Shown: piece by piece, positions 7,410 through 11,786 of the stretch
Layout of the letters: the number at the start of each line of letters is the position of its first letter
Numbering within the stretch: position 1 is the first letter of the stretch
Source: DATFAS01 sp035254305
GTDB lineage: Bacteria; Bacillota; Bacilli; Aneurinibacillales; RAOX-1
Assembly: GCA_035254305.1 (NCBI GenBank)
Contig: DATFAS010000233.1
Span: 1 to 11,786, forward strand
Length of the DNA stretch: 11,786 nucleotides
Direction of reading: 5' to 3'
Program-made: the position numbers and the translations under genes
Notes under the pieces: generated by a model
Seen by the model: the letters and a program-made list of their open reading frames with translations, nothing else
Told to the model about the DNA's origin: nothing
The model's database searches: none

Positions 7410-7506
7410 CTTCATTATACTGAATCTGAATCGTATTTTCACTCTCTACCCAAGCAATCTTCACCCCAAATGACTCCTCATGTACCAACTTTTTTACTAG
7501 AAATGC
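7387..7506 (-). pseudogene. 39-codon open fragment, possible gene remnant
   Basis: On the minus strand a frame opens after tandem TAA codons near 7507-7512 and runs 39 codons to a TAG at 7387-7389. The residues look protein-like, with FLVKKLVHEESFGVKIAW followed by VESENTIQIQY. The pattern resembles the end of a copper-amine-oxidase-N/stalk-type domain (an EalGakVxW...tvtI pattern), which is my inference. The only start is a TTG at 7488 (33 residues) and it has no ribosome binding site. Both ends are cut by terminators: the stop lies inside the hairpin at 7369-7405, and the carboxypeptidase terminator lies just upstream. It is best read as a decayed fragment or chance frame. Confidence 0.25.
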
Positions 7507-7519
7507 TTATTATTGTGTC

Positions 7520-7559
7520 AAAAAAAATAAGGATGAACCCAACTGAGTTCATCTCTTAT
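7520..7559 (-). terminator. Rho-independent terminator of the carboxypeptidase gene
   Basis: On the minus strand ATAAGAGATGAAC (7559-7547) pairs with GTTCATCCTTAT (7538-7527), followed by eight T (7527-7520). It lies 18 bases after the stop codon. Confidence 0.92.
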
Positions 7560-7577
7560 CTACGATTCTATATTTAA

Positions 7578-8843
7578 TTAACCCTTATGAAAGAAATGTG
7601 TAACCCAATCAATGATCGATCTAAAGAAAAGACGAATCGAACTTGCTTTCTCTACATCTTCCTTAGCAACTAGGGCTCCTGTATTCTCTGCTTGTAAATA
7701 CTGAAGCTCGAAGGCACCAGTTGACTTAAGCGTCACATGACCAACAACTTGATCTTTCTTTACAGGTGCTGTTAGGGGATCTACAGAAGCATTGACTTCC
7801 ATTTTCTTTTCTTCACCGCTAGGTACCATTATCGTTAAGTCATCTTTAAGAGTAACGGGAACTGTCTCCTTCACACCCTTATCAACCTTTGCATCAGGTG
7901 CGGCAGGAATGGTTGCTCCACTTTCTAATACCTTAACCTTATGAAAATTATTAAAACCATAATCTAGAAGTTTACGAGTCTCTTGGAAACGAGCAAGCTC
8001 AGATTTTGTTCCCATAACTACGCTAACTAGACGTTCATCCCCACGCTTAGCTGTACTAGTAAAGCAGTATCCCGCGATATCAATATAGCCTGTTTTCAAA
8101 CCATCTACACCCTGATAATGCATTACTAAACCTGGAAGCATCCAGTTATAATTTTTCATTAGACGTTCCATTTTCTCGCCAGCACGGAATTTCTTCTGTG
8201 GAACGGAAGCATGCTCAAGAGATTCTGGATAATCTGCGATCAAATGGCTAGCAAGAATGGCCGTATCACGAGCAGACATCACATGTTGGTCGTCACTAAT
8301 TCCTTGTGGTCCATATTCACCTAGATCCTTAACAGGGTAACCTGTACTGTCAAAATAACGCGTGTTATTCATGCCAAATTCCTTGGCTTTGTCATTCATC
8401 ATTTTCACGAAGTTGGCTTCTGATCCACCAATATGCTCAGCTAGTACAACAGTGGCATCATTGGCTGAATAAATAGCCATAGCATCATAGAGTTCGGCAA
8501 CGGTTCTTGTTTCATTCTCCCCAAGGCCTATAACAGAGCTATCTCCTTTCTTCGCCATAAAAAATCCATAAGGAGTGTTCGAAATTTTGTCTTCCCACTT
8601 CACCTTTCCCTTATGAATCGCTTCAAGAACAAGGTACTCTGTCATCATCTTTGTCATACTTGCTGGTGGACGGGGCTCGTCCACATTTTGCTGAAACAAA
8701 ATCTGTCCTGTTGCTGCGTCAAGCAGGATAGCTGACTCGGCCTGAATATTAAGCGGTGCAGCAGCAGCTTCCGTAGGAATTGTGTAAAACATGAGTGACA
8801 ATACTAACATCAGACTAAAAAAAAGACTTATTCTTCGTTGCAA
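7578..8843 (-). CDS. dacA: Secreted D-alanyl-D-alanine carboxypeptidase (PBP5/DacA type)
   Basis: A 421-residue low-molecular-weight penicillin-binding protein of peptidase family S11 that removes the terminal D-Ala from peptidoglycan stem peptides. There is a signal peptide (about 1-29, ending TEAAAA). The three active-site motifs are present: SMTK (Ser62, Lys65), SAN (126-128) and KTG (250-252). A C-terminal beta domain (about 295-390) follows, and then an amphipathic helix (SSIRLFFRSIIDWVTHFF, about 399-416) that would anchor it to the outer membrane face. The start is a TTG with AGGGGG eight bases upstream. It has its own promoter and terminator, so it is monocistronic. DacF or another S11 paralogue is possible; the length and anchor favour the vegetative DacA type. 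Confidence 0.93.
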   Translation of the reverse strand: MQRRISLFFSLMLVLSLMFYTIPTEAAAAPLNIQAESAILLDAATGQILFQQNVDEPRPPASMTKMMTEYLVLEAIHKGKVKWEDKISNTPYGFFMAKKGDSSVIGLGENETRTVAELYDAMAIYSANDATVVLAEHIGGSEANFVKMMNDKAKEFGMNNTRYFDSTGYPVKDLGEYGPQGISDDQHVMSARDTAILASHLIADYPESLEHASVPQKKFRAGEKMERLMKNYNWMLPGLVMHYQGVDGLKTGYIDIAGYCFTSTAKRGDERLVSVVMGTKSELARFQETRKLLDYGFNNFHKVKVLESGATIPAAPDAKVDKGVKETVPVTLKDDLTIMVPSGEEKKMEVNASVDPLTAPVKKDQVVGHVTLKSTGAFELQYLQAENTGALVAKEDVEKASSIRLFFRSIIDWVTHFFHKG

Positions 8844-8883
8844 AATCGTTTCCCCCTAATTTTACTAGTAATGCAGAATAGTA

Positions 8884-8892
8884 AGTATACCA
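8884..8892 (-). promoter_or_regulatory. Extended -10 promoter of the carboxypeptidase gene
   Basis: On the minus strand TGG then TATACT (8884-8889) makes an extended -10; the -35 at the right distance is weak. The start point would be near 8877, about 34 bases before the TTG. The whole 8844-9162 gap holds this promoter, the leader of the transporter gene and a weak 5-bp hairpin near 8953-8974; I see no gene in it. Confidence 0.5.
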
Positions 8893-9106
8893 TCCTATTA
8901 CTTTCTCACAGGTTTACACAAATAAATATTTTACCTTGAAAAGCTTAAAAAAACATGAGAAAAATTCCCCATGTGCATCTATTTTTTTGCTAATTTAGGA
9001 AACCGTATGTGTCGAACCATGTACACAATTACTATTCTACAGAACGTTTTCTGTCGTTACAAGAGGATCGTAATCCAAATTGTTGGAAGAACTCATCTTT
9101 ATATTC

Positions 9107-9115
9107 TGTTAAAAT
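9107..9115 (+). promoter_or_regulatory. Possible extended -10 of the EamA transporter gene
   Basis: TGT then TAAAAT (9110-9115) fits an extended -10, with the start about 48 bases before the ATG. There is no convincing -35 box. Confidence 0.3.
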
Positions 9116-9162
9116 GGTGATTATGGTGTTGTCTAAGTTAAAAATTAAGGAGCATTTATTCA

Positions 9163-10080
9163 ATGGGAGAACTTTCTCGTGTCAAAACGGCAAGCCTGAT
9201 TACCTTTTTAGTCCTTACTTGGGGATTATGCTGGCCGATTTTCAAAATAGCCCTACCCTATACACCCCCTATTTTATTCGCAGGTATGCGAACTTTATTT
9301 GGTGGTCTCTTGCTTGCAGCCATACTATTGCCTAAATGGAGGCAAATTCATTTTCTTGAGAAATGGCCGATTTACTTTATTTCAGCTTTGTTTAATGGAG
9401 CTTTATTTTACGGTATTCAAACAGTTGGGCTAAACTATCTACCCGCAGGACTGTTTTCTGTCATCGTTTACATCCAACCTGTGCTTGTAGGGATTTTTGC
9501 ATGGATTTGGCTAGGGGAAGCGATGTCATTCATTAAGATCATTGGGTTAATTTTTGGATTTTTAGGTGTCTGTGCGGTGAGTGCAGATGGGTTTAAAGGC
9601 CATATCTCTCTTCTAGGGATTGTACTCGCTATGATTACTGGAGCCTCTTGGGCTTTGGGAACGATTTATGTTAAAAGGGTTGGATCGAAGGTAGATTCAG
9701 GCTGGCTTGTTGCCCTACAATGTATTATCGCAGGTCTATTTCTAACAGGGATCGGCAGCGTTACCGAAAAATGGTCTAACATCGTCTGGAGCACCCCATA
9801 TCTTTTTGGGCTTCTATTTGGATCCATCCTTGGGATCTCTGCAGCATGGGTTGTATTTTTTAAGCTTGTGTATTCTGGCGATGCGAGTAAAGTAGCCTCC
9901 TTTACATTTCTTGTACCATTAATCGCTGTCTCGATCAGTACCCTATACTTGAATGAGCCCTTCACCATTTCTTTATTCGTCGGGCTGATTCTGATTGTCA
10001 CCAGTATTTACTTAGTTAATCGAAAACCTAAGCAGATAGGCTCTAATCAAAAATTAAAGCCTGCAAATAAAATAGGATAG
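9163..10080 (+). CDS. DMT-superfamily transporter with two EamA domains
   Basis: A 305-residue integral membrane protein. About ten hydrophobic helices fall into two tandem EamA repeats (roughly residues 7-138 and 148-287), each ending in a helix pair typical of the drug/metabolite transporter superfamily. The first repeat has the usual LTWGLCWPIFKIAL entry helix and a PVLVGIFAWIWLGE segment; the second repeat has the equivalent FLVPLIAVSISTLYLNEP. The C-terminal tail after about 288 is short and basic. Members export amino acids, metabolites or drugs, and the substrate cannot be read from sequence. The ATG at 9163 has AAGGAG ten bases upstream. It has no co-directional partner and converges on the dehydrogenase gene. 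Confidence 0.9.
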   Translation: MGELSRVKTASLITFLVLTWGLCWPIFKIALPYTPPILFAGMRTLFGGLLLAAILLPKWRQIHFLEKWPIYFISALFNGALFYGIQTVGLNYLPAGLFSVIVYIQPVLVGIFAWIWLGEAMSFIKIIGLIFGFLGVCAVSADGFKGHISLLGIVLAMITGASWALGTIYVKRVGSKVDSGWLVALQCIIAGLFLTGIGSVTEKWSNIVWSTPYLFGLLFGSILGISAAWVVFFKLVYSGDASKVASFTFLVPLIAVSISTLYLNEPFTISLFVGLILIVTSIYLVNRKPKQIGSNQKLKPANKIG

Positions 10081-10107
10081 TCCCCTTTTAGGTGGAACTA
10101 CCCTATT
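10071..10107. terminator. Shared hairpin between convergent transporter and dehydrogenase
   Basis: AATAGGATAGTCCCC (10071-10085) pairs with TGGAACTACCCTATT (10093-10107) apart from two mismatches. It overlaps the transporter stop and lies five bases past the dehydrogenase stop. The minus-strand side is followed by TTTTATTT, so termination is likely better for the dehydrogenase transcript. Confidence 0.75.
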
Positions 10108-10111
10108 GTTA

Positions 10112-11074
10112 TTAATAGACAAGATTTGGCGGGTTTCGTTTGTTAAGCCCCTCTAATAGATTATAGGCCGCAAGCTTGGCCATCTTCATCCGGGTAGCTA
10201 CACTAGCACTCCCAATATGCGGGAGTGCTAGTACATTGGGAAGCTGTAATAATTTATGATTGGGTGCAATAGGCTCTTTCTCAAATACATCAAGACCAGC
10301 AGCCCATATCTTTTTTTCCACTAATGCTTGATATAATGCCTCTTCATTGACAATCCCACCTCGGGCAGTATTAATCAAGACTGCTGTAGGCTTCATAAGC
10401 GAAAGCTCCTCAAAGGAAAGTAAGTTTACTGTTTGAGGTGTATAAGGAGCCATAACAACAACAAAGTCAGATCTCTGCAACAAATCGTTAAGTTCACAGT
10501 ATTGTGCACCAATCGTTTTTTCTGCTTCCATTTTTCGTTTACGATTATAATAAAGAATATTCATTTGAAACCCTTTGGCCCTCCGTGCTACAGCCTCACC
10601 AATCTCCCCCATCCCAATAATGCCAAGGGTAGCGCCAAAGATATCCTGCCCGGTCAATGCCATGGGAGACCATGTTTTCCAATTTCCTTCTTGAATATAG
10701 CTGATTGATTCTGCAAAACGACGTGCTGTACCGATTAGTAACCCAAACGTTAAATCTGCTGTAGTTTCCGTAAGAACTCCAGGGGTATTGGTTACGAGTA
10801 TGCCTCTCTTTTGGGTTTCCTTTATATCTATATTGTTATAGCCAACCGCCATATTACTAATAATCTTTAACTTGGGGGCATTCCTTAATAGATTCTCATC
10901 AATCTTTTCAGTGAGTAGGCATAGTAAACCATCCACGTCCTGTATTTCTTGTACTAACCTTTGTTCTGGGATCGGTTCATCCTCCCTTTCCCACATTCTT
11001 ACATGGCAATCCTGTGATAAATATTCAACAATCTCCTCAGGTAAACTTCGAGTAATATATATTTTAGGTTTCAT
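10112..11074 (-). CDS. D-isomer-specific 2-hydroxyacid dehydrogenase (glyoxylate/hydroxypyruvate reductase type)
   Basis: A 320-residue soluble oxidoreductase that reduces 2-keto acids, probably glyoxylate or hydroxypyruvate, with NAD(P)H. The substrate domain has NMAVGYNNID (74-83). The nucleotide-binding domain has GMGEIG (154-159). The catalytic Arg-Glu-His set is present: R238 in NTARGG, E267 in DVFEKEP and H286 in LPHIGSAS. The second beta strand ends ILYYNRKRK (173-181), with basic residues instead of the acidic residue of NAD-specific enzymes. This resembles GRHPR-type NADPH enzymes, so NADPH preference is inferred. The ATG has AAGGAG seven bases upstream. It converges on the transporter gene and shares its terminator. 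2-ketogluconate reductase or another family member is possible. Confidence 0.92.
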   Translation of the reverse strand: MKPKIYITRSLPEEIVEYLSQDCHVRMWEREDEPIPEQRLVQEIQDVDGLLCLLTEKIDENLLRNAPKLKIISNMAVGYNNIDIKETQKRGILVTNTPGVLTETTADLTFGLLIGTARRFAESISYIQEGNWKTWSPMALTGQDIFGATLGIIGMGEIGEAVARRAKGFQMNILYYNRKRKMEAEKTIGAQYCELNDLLQRSDFVVVMAPYTPQTVNLLSFEELSLMKPTAVLINTARGGIVNEEALYQALVEKKIWAAGLDVFEKEPIAPNHKLLQLPNVLALPHIGSASVATRMKMAKLAAYNLLEGLNKRNPPNLVY

Positions 11075-11121
11075 AATCTAGCTCCTTGAGTATTAAAGAG
11101 TGGTCTGTTACAGCTATCTAT

Positions 11122-11146
11122 TCCCATAAAATTTCTCCCTATGGGA
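11122..11146 (-). repeat. Inverted repeat in the dehydrogenase 5' leader
   Basis: TCCCATA (11122-11128) and TATGGGA (11140-11146) are perfect 7-base arms around an 11-base loop. It lies about 50 bases before the dehydrogenase ATG, downstream of its candidate promoters, so it would form a hairpin in the leader. It has no T-run on the minus strand typical of a terminator. Confidence 0.5.
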
Positions 11147-11149
11147 TTT

Positions 11150-11171
11150 ATTATATCTGTCAGATATTGTA
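11150..11171 (-). promoter_or_regulatory. Two candidate -10 boxes with a 15-bp palindromic operator
   Basis: On the minus strand TGA-TACAAT (-10 at 11166-11171, extended) and a perfect TATAAT (11150-11155) lie 10 bases apart. Between and overlapping them is a perfect dyad, ATATCTG-T-CAGATAT (11153-11167). This is the place where a repressor would block the dehydrogenase promoter. The -35 boxes are weak. No specific regulator family is recognised. Confidence 0.45.
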
Positions 11172-11210
11172 TCACTAAAACGATTACAAATGAAAGGAAG
11201 CTACCACTAA

Positions 11211-11225
11211 GACAGTCGTACTGTC
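11211..11225. repeat. 15-bp palindrome GACAGT-CGT-ACTGTC
   Basis: Perfect 6-base arms around CGT. It overlaps the -35 position for an extended -10 (TGC-TATACT, 11239-11247) pointing right. It could be an operator for that promoter or lie near the edge of the insertion element. Confidence 0.4.
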
Positions 11226-11267
11226 ATTTGATAACCTTTGCTATACTATCCCCGAAGCTCAGAGTAG

Positions 11268-11289
11268 GTAATATTAGTCTGAATATTAC
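11268..11289. repeat. 22-bp inverted repeat upstream of the transposase
   Basis: GTAATATT (11268-11275) and AATATTAC (11282-11289) are perfect 8-base arms around a 6-base spacer. It lies about 88 bases upstream of the transposase start and may be inside the insertion element or just outside it. Confidence 0.45.
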
Positions 11290-11305
11290 AAAATAAATAA
11301 TGCTA

Positions 11306-11334
11306 TTTACTCACATACGTATGATCGCTATAAT
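11306..11334 (+). promoter_or_regulatory. Candidate promoter of the IS1595-type transposase
   Basis: TTTACT (11306-11311), a 17-base spacer and a perfect TATAAT (11329-11334). The spacer contains the 10-bp palindrome CATACGTATG (11314-11323). A further hairpin, GTATAGAAC/GTTCTTATAC (11338-11360), sits between the promoter and the ribosome binding site and could damp readthrough expression. Confidence 0.45.
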
Positions 11335-11376
11335 GAAGTATAGAACACACGTTCTTATACGAAGGAGGCTAGCCTT

Positions 11377-11786
11377 GTGTGCAAAGAGTCCAGTATCGAG
11401 CAATTTCAAACCAAATTTGGTACGGAGGAAGCTTGCGTTGACCACCTTTTCCAAGTTAAATGGCCTAATGGCTTTATCTGCCCTCGGTGTACTCACCGGC
11501 ATTTCTACCGAATTAATACACGCAGGCTACCTCTTTTTGAGTGTGCACAATGCTGCCATCAAACCTCACTAACCGTCGGTACAGTCATGGAAGGTAGCCG
11601 TACCATGTTAACAAAATGGTTATTGGCTCTATTCCTTGTTTCCCGTATATCCTCTGGTATTAACGCTACTCAGCTTAGCAAGATGATCCATGTGACATAC
11701 AAGACTGCCTGGTTGATTCTTCATAAGATTCGTCATGCCATGAGTGAAGCAGATGCTTCCATCAAGCTATCCGGTTTTGTACAGGT
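11377..11786 (+). CDS. IS1595-family transposase, N-terminal part (runs off window)
   Basis: An open frame of 136 codons with no stop before the window edge, starting at a GTG (11377-11379) eight bases after GGAGG. The frame opens at a TAG at 11341-11343, and no ATG gives a comparable start. Residues 9-32 (QFQTKFGTEEAC then VDHLFQVKWPNGF) and a zinc ribbon C35-x2-C38-x17-C56-x2-C59 match the N-terminus of IS1595-type transposases. HQTSLTVGTVMEGSRT (61-76), KWLLALFLVSR and IHVTYKTAWLILHKIRHAM (about 107-125) follow, as expected for the family. The DDE/DD[ED]N catalytic domain lies beyond the window, so it cannot be told whether the element is intact. The left end of the element must lie left of 11377, but its terminal repeat cannot be set without the right end. 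Confidence 0.85.
   Translation, partial: MCKESSIEQFQTKFGTEEACVDHLFQVKWPNGFICPRCTHRHFYRINTRRLPLFECAQCCHQTSLTVGTVMEGSRTMLTKWLLALFLVSRISSGINATQLSKMIHVTYKTAWLILHKIRHAMSEADASIKLSGFVQ
11377..11786 (+). mobile_element. Left part of an IS1595-family insertion sequence
   Basis: The transposase reading frame marks the minimal extent of the element in this window. The true left end is probably between about 11200 and 11340, a palindrome-rich intergenic stretch upstream of the dehydrogenase gene. Terminal inverted repeats and a target-site duplication cannot be identified without the right end. Confidence 0.6.

Noticed and set aside
8953..8974. Small hairpin (ACATG/CATGT) with nearby A and T runs upstream of the carboxypeptidase
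   Set aside because: The stem is only five bases with a 12-base loop, and there is no gene end nearby to terminate; probably chance.
9009..9335. A 108-codon plus-strand open frame upstream of the EamA transporter
   Set aside because: More than half overlaps the transporter in another frame, it has no ribosome binding site and no recognisable domain. The transporter ATG has AAGGAG and a full membrane-protein sequence.
11300..11572. A 90-codon ATG-started plus-strand frame at the right end
   Set aside because: It is one base out of phase with the transposase frame, which carries the zinc ribbon and family motifs. It is a shadow.

Overview
The window looks like chromosomal DNA of a low-to-moderate GC Gram-positive bacterium of the Firmicutes, most likely a Bacillales-type lineage. 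The evidence is strong AGGAGG-type ribosome binding sites, frequent TTG/GTG starts, hairpin-plus-T-run terminators, a Bacillus-like set of penicillin-binding proteins, and menaquinone genes of the futalosine (mqn) route. I cannot name the genus. All major genes belong to recognisable families. I see no CRISPR array, rRNA, tRNA or defence system, and no clear evidence of an undescribed multi-gene system.

Layout. A family-2 glycosyltransferase (17-721, +) faces a long leftward block and is separated from it by a hairpin at 753-799. In transcription order (6285 down to 801, all minus strand) the block holds a class B penicillin-binding protein, mqnB (futalosine hydrolase), mqnD (1,4-dihydroxy-6-naphthoate synthase; its ATG overlaps the mqnB stop), a zinc-type cation diffusion facilitator with a very His-rich N-terminus, and mqnP (UbiA-family prenyltransferase). 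pbp-mqnB-mqnD is tightly packed. The CDF gene and mqnP each have their own sigma-A-like promoter, so the block is probably several transcription units. Other futalosine-pathway genes (mqnA, mqnC, mqnE) are not here and must lie elsewhere.

Divergent from the penicillin-binding protein is a secreted DUF5667-like protein (6464-7348, +) ending in a hairpin terminator. Convergent to it is a secreted D,D-carboxypeptidase (7578-8843, minus) with its own terminator; between the two sits a 39-codon open fragment that may be a gene remnant. Then come a DMT/EamA-family transporter (9163-10080, +) and, convergent across a shared hairpin, a 2-hydroxyacid dehydrogenase of the glyoxylate/hydroxypyruvate reductase type (10112-11074, minus).

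The right end (11377 to the window edge, +) is the N-terminal part of an IS1595-type transposase with a GTG start. The 300-bp gap before it is rich in palindromes, including an operator-like 15-bp site overlapping candidate -10 boxes of the dehydrogenase gene.

Functionally the window combines cell-wall synthesis and remodelling (PBP, carboxypeptidase), menaquinone synthesis for respiration, metal and small-molecule export, and one mobile element. Two starts were moved from the longest open frame: the CDF protein to a TTG at 2714 and the PBP to an ATG at 6285, both because good ribosome binding sites sit there.
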